Shown: positions 38,856 through 48,038, numbered from the stretch's first letter. The stretch: 64,000 bases of DNA from Pseudomonas rhizoryzae (GCF_005250615.1 NZ_SULM01000001.1:186001-250000), one strand, 5' to 3'. Numbers and translations: made by a program. The notes: a model not told the origin generated them from the sequence alone.

Positions 38856-40322
38856 TCAGAGGAACAGGTGGGCCAGCCAGAACAGGCCGGCGGACAGCGC
38901 CATGGAGGCGGGCAGGGTCAGCACCCAGGCCATGAGGATGTTGCGCACCGTGCTGCCCTGCAAGCCGCTACGGTTGGCGACCATGGTGCCGGCCACGCCC
39001 GACGACAACACGTGGGTGGTGGAGACGGGCAGGGCGAAGACGTTGGCCATGCCGATGGCGGCCACCGCGGTCACCTGGGCGCTGACGCCCTGGGCGTAGG
39101 TCATGCCTTGGCGACCGATCTTCTCGCCCACCGTCAGCACCACGCGGCGCCAGCCGACCATGGTGCCGATGCCCAGGGCCAGGGCCACGGCGATGATGAC
39201 CCAGAAGGGCGCGTATTCGGTGGTGCTGGTGAGGTCCTTGCGCAGGCGGCTCAGGTCGTCACGATCCCGGGCGGTCAGCACGGGTAGCTTGCTGACTTTC
39301 TTGGCAGTGTCATCCAGGCACAGCAGGTAGCGGCGCACCTGTTGGCGATGGTCATCGCTCATGGCGCGGTAGTCGGTGATGCCTTCCAGATCGACCAGCA
39401 GCGCCTTCAGCGTCGGCAGGGTCATGTGCGGAGCGCAACGGAATTCCTGGGGCAGGTCGCGATTGCCGGGCACTTCGGCGAGGAAGTCCTTGAGGTTGTC
39501 GCCCTGGCGCTCGTAGAACTGACCCAGGTGGATGGCGGCGTCGCGGGTGCGCTCGATCTGATAGGTGGTGCTGTCCAGGTCCAGCACGAACTTGGCCGGG
39601 ACGATGCCGATCAGCACCAGCATGATCAGGCCGATGCCTTTCTGGCCATCGTTGGAGCCATGCACGAAGCTCATGCCCATGGCCGAGAGGACCAGCATCA
39701 GCCGATTCCAGAAGGGCGGATGCTTCTTGGCGTCCAGCTCGCGACGCTGTTCGGGGGTCTTGTGCATCTTCGACAGCGGCCGCCAGCGCTTGAGGGCGAT
39801 GAGTAGCAGGCCGGCGACCGCGAAGCCGGCCAGCGGCGAGAAGATCAGCGACAGGCCGATGTCGATCGCCTTCTGCCAGTTGACGCCTTCGCTCATCGGA
39901 ATGCCGGTCAGCAGGGCGTTGGTCACGCCGACGCCGAGGATGGAGCCGATCAGGGTATGGGAACTGGAGGCGGGAATGCCGAAGTACCAGGTGCCCAGGT
40001 TCCAGGTGATGGCTGCGGCGAGCAAGGAGAACACCATGGCCAGGCCATGACCGGTGTTGACGTTGATCAGCAGCTCCACCGGCAGCAGGTGGACGATGGC
40101 ATAGGCCACGCCGACGCCGCCGAGCAGGACTCCGAGGAAGTTGAAGATGCCGGAGAAGAGCACCGCGAGGTGCGGGGGCATCGCCTTGGTGTAGATCACC
40201 GTGGCGACGGCGTTGGCGGTGTCGTGGAAGCCGTTGATGAATTCAAAGGCCAGCACGAAGGCCAGCGCCAGGACGAGGCTGATGGCGACCCAGGCGTGGA
40301 GTCCGCTGAAAAGTTCGAACAT
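38856..40322 (-). CDS. pit: Low-affinity inorganic phosphate transporter, Pit family
   Basis: A 488-residue transporter (about 10 helices in two repeats) that takes up metal-phosphate by proton symport. The two family repeats are visible as FINGFHDTANAVATVIYT (about residues 28-45) and MGMSFVHGSNDGQKGIGLIM (about 215-234). They are separated by helices and a hydrophilic loop that continues to about residue 370. The start MFELFSGLHAW has no alternative nearby. It is a single gene with a possible Pho-box-like sequence 33 bp upstream. Pit A or B type cannot be told. Confidence 0.92.
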   Translation of the reverse strand: MFELFSGLHAWVAISLVLALAFVLAFEFINGFHDTANAVATVIYTKAMPPHLAVLFSGIFNFLGVLLGGVGVAYAIVHLLPVELLINVNTGHGLAMVFSLLAAAITWNLGTWYFGIPASSSHTLIGSILGVGVTNALLTGIPMSEGVNWQKAIDIGLSLIFSPLAGFAVAGLLLIALKRWRPLSKMHKTPEQRRELDAKKHPPFWNRLMLVLSAMGMSFVHGSNDGQKGIGLIMLVLIGIVPAKFVLDLDSTTYQIERTRDAAIHLGQFYERQGDNLKDFLAEVPGNRDLPQEFRCAPHMTLPTLKALLVDLEGITDYRAMSDDHRQQVRRYLLCLDDTAKKVSKLPVLTARDRDDLSRLRKDLTSTTEYAPFWVIIAVALALGIGTMVGWRRVVLTVGEKIGRQGMTYAQGVSAQVTAVAAIGMANVFALPVSTTHVLSSGVAGTMVANRSGLQGSTVRNILMAWVLTLPASMALSAGLFWLAHLFL

Positions 40323-40354
40323 GGGGATACGTCGACAGTTGGCAGGCGCGAATT

Positions 40355-40372
40355 ATGGCAGAAAAATGACTG
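40355..40372 (-). promoter_or_regulatory. Pho-box-like sequence upstream of pit
   Basis: Minus-strand CAGTCAT-TTTT-CTGCCAT resembles the PhoB direct repeat CTGTCAT-AAAT-CTGTCAC with two mismatches in the repeats. A CATAAT -10-like box overlaps its end, which is not the usual spacing. Tentative. Confidence 0.3.
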
Positions 40373-40407
40373 CCGCCATCGCCGCCTTGAATGAGAAGAA
40401 GAAATTA

Positions 40408-40550
40408 AGGCTTGTTTGAAAAGCAGCCGAGCGAAGGTCAGGCAAGGCAAAAATCCAGCGAGGAAGCGGAGTTTACGAGTGGTAAATGAGCATTCCGAGA
40501 TGGATTTTTAACGCCGCATGGCCGAGCGCAGGCGCTTATCAGACAAAGCC
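40408..40550 (-). mobile_element. MITE-like element, copy 2, inverted relative to copy 1
   Basis: A 143-bp element bounded by TA (40406-40407 and 40551-40552). The ends are imperfect inverted repeats (AGGCTTGTTTGAAAAGC and AGGCTTTGTCTGATAAGC). Read on the minus strand it aligns along its whole length with the element at 9989-10129, including a 39-bp identical core at 40460-40498. The terminal repeats have diverged from copy 1. Its right end supplies the G of the queD TAG stop codon. No coding capacity. Confidence 0.78.
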
Positions 40551-40915
40551 TAGTCGCCGCGGTAGATGCAGCCGCTAGTGCAGGTCTCATGGATGCGCAC
40601 CTGGCTCAGCTCCGGCAGCAGGGGCTTGAGCTGTTGCCAGATCCAGCGCGCGAGGACTTCGCTGGTGGGGTTTTCCAGCCCCGGAATATCGTTGAGATAG
40701 TGATGGTCGAGCCGCTCGTAGAGCGGCTTGAACACGGCTTTGATGTCGGCGAAGTCACGTACCCAGCCGGTGTGGGGATCGATGGCGCCCTCGATGTGCA
40801 GGGCGACCTTGAAGGAATGCCCATGGAGACGGCCGCACTTGTGGCCCGCCGGAACATTGGGCAGGAAGTGCGCGGCTTCGAAAATGAATTCTTTAAAGAT
40901 TTCCAAAATAACCAC
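40550..40915 (-). CDS. queD: 6-carboxytetrahydropterin synthase
   Basis: A 121-residue enzyme of queuosine/7-deazaguanine synthesis that converts dihydroneopterin triphosphate. Zinc and catalytic motifs are [20 protein letters not shown] (about residues 12-31, His ligands and catalytic Cys), [12 protein letters not shown] and the conserved Glu in [15 protein letters not shown]. The start is uncertain. The longest form uses GTG at 40915; a TTG at 40904-40906 (giving MEIFKEF) matches the usual N-terminus better. The TAG stop is formed at the junction with the MITE-like element, leaving a normal C-terminus. Confidence 0.92.
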   Translation of the reverse strand: MVILEIFKEFIFEAAHFLPNVPAGHKCGRLHGHSFKVALHIEGAIDPHTGWVRDFADIKAVFKPLYERLDHHYLNDIPGLENPTSEVLARWIWQQLKPLLPELSQVRIHETCTSGCIYRGD

Positions 40916-41011
40916 TCGCGTTGGGCCACGGAGTGTGGCGGCTGCGGACCGGCAGTCTATCAGCTCGAAACCGCCTTGCCGAACCTCGCGATGTCGAGCT
41001 GCCGTCGGGGG

Positions 41012-41269
41012 CTAGCCGGGCATGGACCAGGGCTCCAGCGAATGGCCGTCGCGCGCCAGGTCCAAGCGGGTCTGTTCGATCAGGGCGGCGAGGTGACCGG
41101 CGTGGCTGTATTGGCTGCGAGCGACATGGGCGACCGAGGCCAGCACCTGGCCGCCGTCGGTCACGCTGAGGGAAAAACTCGCATCGCTGGCGTCCTGGCG
41201 GACTTCGCCGTGGAAGGGCAGGAAGGCTTTTTCGACGATCTGGACGGCACGGGAAAGGTCGAGGGTCAT
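41012..41269 (-). CDS. Hypothetical protein (85 aa), DUF1652-like
   Basis: An 85-residue soluble protein that starts MTLDLSRAVQIVEKAFLPFH. This and the ending LIEQTRLDLARD resemble small Pseudomonas proteins of the DUF1652 type (RxIIExxFLP...). The match is to memory of the pattern only. GAGCCCCCCC precedes the ATG. It is divergent from the membrane protein gene at 41385. Function unknown. Confidence 0.6.
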   Translation of the reverse strand: MTLDLSRAVQIVEKAFLPFHGEVRQDASDASFSLSVTDGGQVLASVAHVARSQYSHAGHLAALIEQTRLDLARDGHSLEPWSMPG

Positions 41270-41384
41270 GGGGGGGCTCCATGAAAGTTGGCCTTCGATA
41301 GAGCCCGGTCGGCGGGGAAAATTCGGATTTGCCTTCGCCGCCAGGCTTAGGCAGTCTCCCGGTCTTTGCCTGGACGAACTCCCT

Positions 41385-42002
41385 ATGCGCAGCGCCAACC
41401 CCCGCACCTTCTGGGTCCTTCTCGGCCTTTCCGGCCTCTTCGGTCTGGCCGGCCTGATCGGTAACCGAGTGGGGTGGGACCGGTTGGAAATCGGCTATCG
41501 GACGGTGCCGTCGCCCAGTGGGTTGGACATCGGCGTGGCTGGCCAGGTGATCACCGGCCTGCCGTCCTTGTGCATCGCCCTGGCCCTGGTCACGGTGGTC
41601 ACCGCGCTGATCATCCGTGGTGGCCAGCGCTTCCGCGCGCGGCTGCCGCTGCCGATTACCGCCGCCATCATCTGGGTAATGCTGGCGACGCTGTTGGTGC
41701 TCTTCTATCCGAGCACCCTGGCGTTCCAGTGGGAAAACCACCGCAGCGCCGCCGATATCGACTTCTATATGCTGCAGGAGCGGGCTGGCCCCTTCCAGGG
41801 CACGTTGCAGAAGAGCCAGCAGCTGACCTATTACCGCGACTGCGGCCAGGCCGGGCAGGCCGCCTGCCCGGTGTTCGACTGCGTGGTGGAGCGGCGCAGC
41901 TGGCTGGGTGGTTTCCAGAAGATCGAAGGTTTCTATCCGGGCCTGGACCAGCAGCATCAGTTGGAGCTGCTGCGCACCCGCTGCCTGCCCGGTACGCCGT
42001 GA
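41385..42002 (+). CDS. Membrane protein with two N-terminal helices, hypothetical
   Basis: A 205-residue protein. Three hydrophobic stretches are visible: WVLLGLSGLFGLAGLIG (about residues 10-26), LPSLCIALALVTVVTALII (about 60-78) and ITAAIIWVMLATLLVLFYP (about 90-108). A soluble Cys-containing part follows (DCGQAGQAACPVFDC, four Cys), which suggests a periplasmic, perhaps disulfide-bonded domain. No family is recognised. The ribosome site is weak. Its 3' end overlaps the convergent ABC transporter gene by 46 bp. Confidence 0.65.
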   Translation: MRSANPRTFWVLLGLSGLFGLAGLIGNRVGWDRLEIGYRTVPSPSGLDIGVAGQVITGLPSLCIALALVTVVTALIIRGGQRFRARLPLPITAAIIWVMLATLLVLFYPSTLAFQWENHRSAADIDFYMLQERAGPFQGTLQKSQQLTYYRDCGQAGQAACPVFDCVVERRSWLGGFQKIEGFYPGLDQQHQLELLRTRCLPGTP

Positions 42003-43828
42003 CCGACGAAGCCGCCGGTCTGGTGGCGCCATAGCCGGGCGTAGAGGCCGTTGTGGGCGATCAGTTCGTCATGGGAGCCCATCTCGACGATCTGGCCGCG
42101 CTCCATGACCACCAAGCGGTCCATGCGCGAGATGGTCGACAGCCGGTGGGCGATGGCGATCACCGTCTTGCCCTCCATCAGGGTCTCCAGGCTTTCCTGG
42201 ATGGCCGCTTCCACTTCCGAATCGAGCGCCGAGGTGGCCTCGTCCAGCAGCAAGATGGGCGCATCCTTGAGCAGGGTACGGGCGATGGCGATGCGTTGGC
42301 GCTGACCGCCCGACAACTTGACGCCACGCTCACCGACCTGGGCATCCAGGCCGGTGCGGCCATGGGCATCGGTGATGCGGGCGATGAAGTCGTCAGCCTT
42401 GGCCTTGCGCAGGGCGGCGTGCAGCTCTTCGTCAGTGGCTTCGGGACGGCCGTAGAGCAGGTTCTCGCGGATCGAGCGGTGTAGCAGCGAGGTGTCCTGG
42501 GTGACCACGCCGATCTGGCACCTCAGGCTTTCCTGGGTGACATGGGCGATGTCCTGACCGTCGACTAGGATACGGCCGCCTTCCAGGTCATAGAGACGCA
42601 GCAGCACGTTGATCAGTGTCGACTTGCCCGCGCCCGAGGGGCCGACCAGGCCGATCTTCTCGCCCGGGGCGACGTCCAGGGTCAAGCCCTCGATGATGCC
42701 GGCGCCCTTGCCGTAGTGGAAGCGGATGTCGTCGAACAGCACCGCACCGCGGGTCACCACCAGCGGCTTGGCGTCCGGCGCATCGCCGACCTGGCGCGGT
42801 TTGGCGATGGTGCTCATGCCGTCCTGCACCATGCCGATGTTCTCGAAGATGCCGTTGACCACCCACATGATCCAGCCGGACATGCTGTTGATACGGATCA
42901 CCAGGCCGGTCGCCAGGGCGATGGCGCCCACGCTGATGACGCCCTGGTGCCAGAGCCAGAGGGCAAGACCGGTGGTGCCGGCGATGAGGAAGCCGCTGAG
43001 GATGGCGATGGTCACGCCCATGCCGGTGATCAGGCGGGCGGCACTCTCGGCCTTTTCCGTCTGCTCTTCCATGGCCTGGCGGGCGTACTGCTCTTCCTGG
43101 GCCGAATGGGAAAAGAGCTTGAGCGTGGAGATGTTGGTATAGCCGTCGACGATCCGCCCCGACAGTTGCGAGCGGGATTCCGAGGCGATGGCCGAACGCT
43201 CCTTGGTCTGGGGCACGAAGTACCAGAGGGCGATGACGTAGCCGATGATCCAGAGGATCAGGGGCACCATCAGCCAGACGTCGGCCTGGGCGAACAGGAT
43301 CAGTGAGGTGACGGCGAAGATCAGCACGTGCCAGATGGCGTCCACCGCCTGTACGGCCGAGTCTCGCAAGGAAACGCCGGTCTGCATGATGCGGTTGGAG
43401 ATACGCCCGGCGAAGTCGCTGTGGAAGAAACCCAGACTCTGCTTGAGCACGTAGCGATGGTTCTGCCAGCGGATCAGGGTGGTCAGGCTGGGGGTGATGG
43501 TCTGGTGCACCAGCAGGTCGTGCAGGCTGATGAACAGCGGCCGGATAACCAGGGTGACCACGGCCATCCAGATCAGGGTGCCGCCGTGTTGCTGGAAGAA
43601 CACCGTGCTGTTGGGCGAGCTGCCGGCCAGGTCGACGAGCTGGCCAATGAAATTGAATAGCGCGACCTCGATCAGGGCACCGATGAGGCCCACGACCAGC
43701 AGCAGGGCGAAGGCTGGCCAGGCTTGCTTGAGGAAGTGGAGATAGAAGGCACCCACACGCGTGGGCGGCATTTCATCGGGGGCTTCCCGAAACGCATCGA
43801 TGATGCGCTCGAAGCGGCGAAAGATCAT
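41957..43828 (-). CDS. ABC exporter with fused membrane and ATPase domains (MsbA/MDR-like)
   Basis: A 623-residue half-transporter. Six membrane helices cover about residues 30-330. The ATPase has Walker A GLVGPSGAGKSTLINVL (about residue 410), signature KLSGGQRQRIAIARTL, Walker B ILLLDEATSALDSEVE and H-loop AIAHRLSTI. It probably works as a homodimer exporting lipid, peptide or drug; the substrate is not evident. It starts MIFRRFERIIDAF. It is a single gene, 105 bp from ppiA. Confidence 0.9.
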   Translation of the reverse strand: MIFRRFERIIDAFREAPDEMPPTRVGAFYLHFLKQAWPAFALLLVVGLIGALIEVALFNFIGQLVDLAGSSPNSTVFFQQHGGTLIWMAVVTLVIRPLFISLHDLLVHQTITPSLTTLIRWQNHRYVLKQSLGFFHSDFAGRISNRIMQTGVSLRDSAVQAVDAIWHVLIFAVTSLILFAQADVWLMVPLILWIIGYVIALWYFVPQTKERSAIASESRSQLSGRIVDGYTNISTLKLFSHSAQEEQYARQAMEEQTEKAESAARLITGMGVTIAILSGFLIAGTTGLALWLWHQGVISVGAIALATGLVIRINSMSGWIMWVVNGIFENIGMVQDGMSTIAKPRQVGDAPDAKPLVVTRGAVLFDDIRFHYGKGAGIIEGLTLDVAPGEKIGLVGPSGAGKSTLINVLLRLYDLEGGRILVDGQDIAHVTQESLRCQIGVVTQDTSLLHRSIRENLLYGRPEATDEELHAALRKAKADDFIARITDAHGRTGLDAQVGERGVKLSGGQRQRIAIARTLLKDAPILLLDEATSALDSEVEAAIQESLETLMEGKTVIAIAHRLSTISRMDRLVVMERGQIVEMGSHDELIAHNGLYARLWRHQTGGFVGHGVPGRQRVRSSSN

Positions 43829-43933
43829 GCGGGGTCCTTGTAGAAGGGAGACAGCGTCTGGCGTCGCTGAGAAGGGACCTCGCCACTCGAGCTAGGCGGC
43901 CTCCAGCAGGCGCGCCCAGCCGGACGGGTCAGC

Positions 43934-44485
43934 TCACAGCCTTTTGGCAGCGAGAATTATGACCGGTTCACGGGGAATGTCGCGCAGCATGCCCTGGCGG
44001 ATAGTCTGGACGCCGGCGATCTGGTCGACGACCTCCATGCCGCGTACGACCTTGCCGAACACGGCGTAGCCGAAATCCCGCGAGCCGTGGTCGAGGAAGG
44101 CGTTGTTCTCGACATTGATGAAGAATTGGCTGGTGGCAGAGTTGACGTCCGAAGTACGGGCCATGGCCAGGGTGCCGCGGAGGTTCTTCAGGCCGTTGTC
44201 GGCTTCGTTCTTGATCGGCGCCTTGGTGCGTTTTTCCTGCATGTCACGGGTGTAGCCGCCGCCTTGGATCATGAAACCGGGGATCACGCGGTGGAACAGG
44301 GTGCCCTTGTAGAAGCCGCTGTCGACGTAGGCCAGGAAGTTCGCCGTGCTGACGGGCGCCTTGTCCGCATTCAGCTCGACCTCGATGTCACCCTTGTTGG
44401 TGCTGATGAGCACATGTGGATTGTCCGCGGCCCAGGCGGTGGAGGCGAGGAGCAGGGCACAGGCGGCAAGCAGGGCTTTGAACAT
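43934..44485 (-). CDS. ppiA: Periplasmic peptidyl-prolyl cis-trans isomerase (cyclophilin)
   Basis: A 183-residue cyclophilin with signal peptide [19 protein letters not shown]. The catalytic region is visible as [19 protein letters not shown] (about residues 59-77), [20 protein letters not shown] (about 104-123) and [20 protein letters not shown]. It assists folding of exported proteins in the periplasm. It is a monocistronic gene downstream of a LysR regulator on the same strand. Confidence 0.94.
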   Translation of the reverse strand: MFKALLAACALLLASTAWAADNPHVLISTNKGDIEVELNADKAPVSTANFLAYVDSGFYKGTLFHRVIPGFMIQGGGYTRDMQEKRTKAPIKNEADNGLKNLRGTLAMARTSDVNSATSQFFINVENNAFLDHGSRDFGYAVFGKVVRGMEVVDQIAGVQTIRQGMLRDIPREPVIILAAKRL

Positions 44486-44551
44486 GTTGGATCCTTGAAT
44501 AGGCAGATACGACTGGCGAACGATAGCAATCCGGCCGGCACCCCGCCATGG

Positions 44552-45442
44552 TCAGCGGGGCAGGGCGTGGTTGCGCAGGAGATTCATCAGAATCTGCGAA
44601 GCCGGTCCGAGTTCGTGTTGGCGGGTCTTGTACAGCTGGAAGGGGTGGAAACGCTGCGCCCCCTGTTCCAGCGGCAGCAGCTTGAGCAGGCCCTGGTCGA
44701 GATCGGTCTGGATGGCGTCCCGCGGTAGCCAGGCGAAGCCCAGGCCGTCGCGCAGGAAGGTGGCGGCGGTGCTGATGCTGCCCACCGTCCAGCGCTGTTC
44801 CGCGGCCAGCCAGCCGGCATCCCGGGGTTGGGCGCGGCCACTGTCGCGGATGACGATCTGCAGCTGTTCTTCCAGATCGGTAGTCACCAAGGGCCGCCGC
44901 AACAGATGCAGGGGGTGCTCAGGGTGGGCGACGGCGACGAATTCCACCGTACCCAGGGCGGCGCCCAGGTGTTCGGCGATCACCAGGCCGGTGATCGCCA
45001 GGTCCGCCGAGCCGTCCAGCAGAGCCTCCTCCACGCCGGAGAGCACCTCTTCACGCAACCGCACCCGGCAGCCGCGACTCTGGGGCATGAATTCACGCAG
45101 GCAGAGCAGCAAGGGGCGGGTAGGGTAGGCGGCGTCCACCACCAGCCGTACCTCGGACTCCCAGCCCTGCTCCATGTGATAGGCCAGCTCCTCCAGTTGG
45201 CTGGCCTGTTGCACCAGCCGGCGGGAGCGCCGCAGCAGCACGGCGCCAGCATCGGTCAGTACGGCGCGCCGTCCTTCCAGGCGGAGCAGGGGCACGCCGA
45301 GCTGCTCCTGCATGCGCGCCACGGTATAGCTGACCGATGACTGGGAGCGATGCAGCACTTCGGCTGCCTGGGCATAGCCGCCATGGTCCACCACCGCCTG
45401 CAGTGTTCGCCATTGATCGAGGGAAACGCGAGGAGTCTTCAT
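44552..45442 (-). CDS. LysR-family transcriptional regulator
   Basis: A 296-residue regulator. The N-terminal winged helix-turn-helix contains QWRTLQAVVDHGGYAQAAEV and HRSQSSVSYTVARMQEQLGV (about residues 8-48). The C-terminal effector-binding domain covers about 90-290, with LRLVVDAAYPTRPL-like strands. The start MKTPRVSLDQ was preferred over an ATG ten codons upstream by fit to the family. It is transcribed toward ppiA and away from the DUF3060 gene, which could be its target; the effector is unknown. Confidence 0.9.
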   Translation of the reverse strand: MKTPRVSLDQWRTLQAVVDHGGYAQAAEVLHRSQSSVSYTVARMQEQLGVPLLRLEGRRAVLTDAGAVLLRRSRRLVQQASQLEELAYHMEQGWESEVRLVVDAAYPTRPLLLCLREFMPQSRGCRVRLREEVLSGVEEALLDGSADLAITGLVIAEHLGAALGTVEFVAVAHPEHPLHLLRRPLVTTDLEEQLQIVIRDSGRAQPRDAGWLAAEQRWTVGSISTAATFLRDGLGFAWLPRDAIQTDLDQGLLKLLPLEQGAQRFHPFQLYKTRQHELGPASQILMNLLRNHALPR

Positions 45443-45613
45443 TGAACGCTTCGTGAACGCGAAAGGGCGCATGTTAGAGCCTGGCGAGCCAATGGGAAAA
45501 CGCGGCGTATTTCACGGGATGAAAAAAAGTGGGGTGCCGGGCCAAACGCGCTGCCGAGGTTGCTTTCCAAGCTAGCCGATGAGTTTCCCCTTTAGGCAGG
45601 ACAAGGAGTCACC

Positions 45614-46207
45614 ATGTCGTCATCCAAGGCATTGCTGGGTTGCTGGCTGCTCGTCGCTCCGCTGCTGGTCCAGGCCGAAGAGTCGGTGGCCGCGGCCGGT
45701 GAGCCCATCGAGATCGAAGGGCTGAATCTGACCCGTACTCTCGACTGCCAGGGCCGGGACGTGTCGCTTTCCGGTGAGGGCAATACCCTGACGCTGAAAG
45801 GCCAGTGTGGCGAAGTCACCGTCTATGGCAGTCATCATCGGCTTATCGTCGACAGCGTTCGATCTCTGAGCATCCATGGCCTGGGCAGCGTCACCACGGT
45901 CAAGGGCGCGGTGGCCCAGCTGAGCATCGGCGGCGGTTACCAGCAGGTACAGGCCAATGTCCGGGGCGGCAGCGAGGGCCTGGCCAAGGTCGACGCCTAT
46001 GGCTACGGCGCCAGGGCGCGGCTGACGCTGCTGAGCCAGGCCGATATCGCCGTAGGTGGTTCCAATCAGCAGGTGTACTGGTCGCGAGCGGCCGGCGTGG
46101 CCGAACCCAAGACGCTGGTTTCAGGTGCCGATAATGTCCTGCAGGCCAATCAGTCGGTGGCGTCGATCACCGGTGGTGATGCGTCCGGGATGAATGCCAC
46201 GCGCTGA
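45614..46207 (+). CDS. Exported DUF3060 protein
   Basis: A 197-residue exported protein. The signal peptide is LLGCWLLVAPLLVQA (cleavage about residue 21). The mature protein is rich in repeated short beta strands with Gly and Asn (GEGNTLTLKGQCGEVTVYGS, then SVRSLSIHGLGSVTTVKG), the pattern of DUF3060, probably a parallel beta-solenoid. AAGGAG lies 7 bp before the ATG. It is divergent from the LysR gene. Function unknown. Confidence 0.8.
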   Translation: MSSSKALLGCWLLVAPLLVQAEESVAAAGEPIEIEGLNLTRTLDCQGRDVSLSGEGNTLTLKGQCGEVTVYGSHHRLIVDSVRSLSIHGLGSVTTVKGAVAQLSIGGGYQQVQANVRGGSEGLAKVDAYGYGARARLTLLSQADIAVGGSNQQVYWSRAAGVAEPKTLVSGADNVLQANQSVASITGGDASGMNATR

Positions 46208-46281
46208 GCCAGTCCGCCACGGGGCTTTTCCTCCAGCGACGGGCGCGTTAAGGTCGCGCACCTTTTTCGTGCGCCGTCGCC

Positions 46282-47133
46282 ATGCCTTATCTCTTGCTCG
46301 TCACCCTTATCTGGGCGTTTTCCTTCAGCCTGATCGGTGAGTATCTCGCCGGTCGGGTCGACAGCGATTTCGCCGTGCTGGCCCGCGTGGCCATTGCCTT
46401 CGTGCTGTTCCTGCCCTTCACCCGCTGGCGTGGGGTGCCGGGGCGCTTCGCGCTGGGCCTGATGGCGGCGGGCGCCTTGCAATTCGGCATCACCTATCTT
46501 TGCCTGTATCGCAGCTTCGCCGTGTTGACGGTGCCCGAGGTGCTGCTGTTCACGGTGCTCACGCCCATTTATGTGACGCTGCTGGACGACGCCTGGCAGC
46601 GTCGTTTCCGTTTCTGGTCGCTGCTGGCTGCGGTCGTGGCGGTGGGTGGCGCGGCGCTGATCCGTTTCCAGGCGCTGACGGGTGACTACCTACTGGGCTT
46701 CCTGCTGCTGCAGGTGGCCAACCTGACCTTCGCTGCCGGCCAGGTCCTATGCAAGCACCTGGGCCATGCCTATGCCGGACAGGGGCCCTTGCATCGTTAT
46801 TTCGGCTTGTTCTTCCTCGGTGCCCTGCTGGTGGCGGGGGTGTCGTTCCTGCTGTTCGGCAATCCGGCACGCCTGCCCAGTACCCTGCTGCAGTGGGGCG
46901 TGCTGGTCTGGATGGGCGTGTTCGCCACGGCGCTCGGTCTCTACTGGTGGACTCTCGGCTCGCTGCGGGTCAACGGCGGCACTCTGGCGATCATGAACGA
47001 GGCCCATGTGCCGGCGGGGCTGCTGGTCAGCCTGCTGATCTGGCAGCACCCGGCCGACCTGCCTAGGCTATTGCTGGGCGGCGGAATCATCCTGCTGTCG
47101 CTGTTCATCAATCGCCAGGGGCGCAAGGCATGA
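46282..47133 (+). CDS. EamA-family transporter (DMT superfamily)
   Basis: A 283-residue inner-membrane protein with ten predicted helices in two EamA repeats. It starts MPYLLLVTLIWAFSFSLIGE, a typical first helix. Later parts include GITYLCLYRSFAVLTVPEVL (about residues 73-92) and the second-repeat GGGIILLSLFINRQGRK end. It resembles the carboxylate/amino-acid/amine transporter branch. It overlaps the next EamA gene by 4 bp (ATGA), so both form a pair. Confidence 0.88.
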   Translation: MPYLLLVTLIWAFSFSLIGEYLAGRVDSDFAVLARVAIAFVLFLPFTRWRGVPGRFALGLMAAGALQFGITYLCLYRSFAVLTVPEVLLFTVLTPIYVTLLDDAWQRRFRFWSLLAAVVAVGGAALIRFQALTGDYLLGFLLLQVANLTFAAGQVLCKHLGHAYAGQGPLHRYFGLFFLGALLVAGVSFLLFGNPARLPSTLLQWGVLVWMGVFATALGLYWWTLGSLRVNGGTLAIMNEAHVPAGLLVSLLIWQHPADLPRLLLGGGIILLSLFINRQGRKA

Positions 47134-48038
47134 GCGTGCTGTCGGGCAAAGGGCTGGGCCTTTCCGTGCTGTCGTCGGTGCTGTTCGCGCTGATGCCAGT
47201 GTATTTCACCTGGCTGGCACCCTTGGATGGTCTGCAGGTGGTGGTGCTGCGGGTGATCTGGTCACTGCCGATGGTGCTGCTGCTGGTGGTGTTGCTCCGG
47301 GAAGGGGCGGCGCTGCGGGCAACGCTCAAGCGGCTGGTCCGCGAGCCCCGACTGTGCCTAGCCATACCAGTAGCGGCGCTACTGATGGGCATTCAATGGT
47401 GGGGTTTCGTCTGGGCGACCATGAACGGCGAAGCCATGGCCATGTCGCTGGGCTATTTCCTGCTGCCCCTGGCGATCGTGCTGACTGGACGGCTGGTCTA
47501 TGGCGAACGCCTAAGGCCCTTGCAACGCCTGGCGGTGGCCTGTGCGCTGCTGGGCGTGATCAACGAGGTCTGGGTGACTGGGGCACTGTCCTGGGTCAGC
47601 CTGCTGCCGGTGGTGGGCTATCCGCCATACTTCGTGCTGCGCCGCTGGATGGCGGTGGATGCGCTCTCCGGCTTCGTGTTGGAGATATGCTGCCTGCTGC
47701 CGTTCGCCCTGCTAGCCCTGCACTGGTTCTCGCCGAGCTTGGCCTTGCAGCAGGCGCCCTGGTTGTGGGTGCTGTTGCCGGGCCTGGGGCTGCTCAGCGC
47801 CATCGCCTTCGCCGCCATGTTGGCGTCCAGCCGACTGCTGCCGCTGAGTCTGTTCGGCATCCTCAGCTATGTGGAACCGGCGCTGCTGGTGTTCGTGGCG
47901 CTCTATATCCTCGGTGAGCAACTGCCTGCCGGAGCGATCTGGACCTACGGCCCGATCTGGCTGGCGGTGGCCTGGGTCTGCCTGGACAGTGCGCGCCTGC
48001 TGCGCAAGCAGTTGAGGCGCGCACCGGCCAACCCTTAA
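47130..48038 (+). CDS. rarD: RarD-type EamA transporter
   Basis: A 302-residue, ten-helix permease of the RarD branch. It has SVLSSVLFALMPVYFTWLAP (about residues 11-30), IWSLPMVLLLVVL and WATMNGEAMAMSLGYFLLPL (about 95-114), which corresponds to the NSLGYFxxPL motif of RarD. The substrate is not known. Coupled by ATGA to the upstream EamA gene, it overlaps the convergent allA by 4 bp at its 3' end. Confidence 0.88.
   Translation: MSVLSGKGLGLSVLSSVLFALMPVYFTWLAPLDGLQVVVLRVIWSLPMVLLLVVLLREGAALRATLKRLVREPRLCLAIPVAALLMGIQWWGFVWATMNGEAMAMSLGYFLLPLAIVLTGRLVYGERLRPLQRLAVACALLGVINEVWVTGALSWVSLLPVVGYPPYFVLRRWMAVDALSGFVLEICCLLPFALLALHWFSPSLALQQAPWLWVLLPGLGLLSAIAFAAMLASSRLLPLSLFGILSYVEPALLVFVALYILGEQLPAGAIWTYGPIWLAVAWVCLDSARLLRKQLRRAPANP

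Noticed and set aside
46245-46281. GCGCAC...GTGCGC repeat with a T-run before the EamA gene, terminator-like
   Set aside because: The stem is only 6 bp, with the T-run in the loop and not after the stem, so it does not fit an intrinsic terminator.
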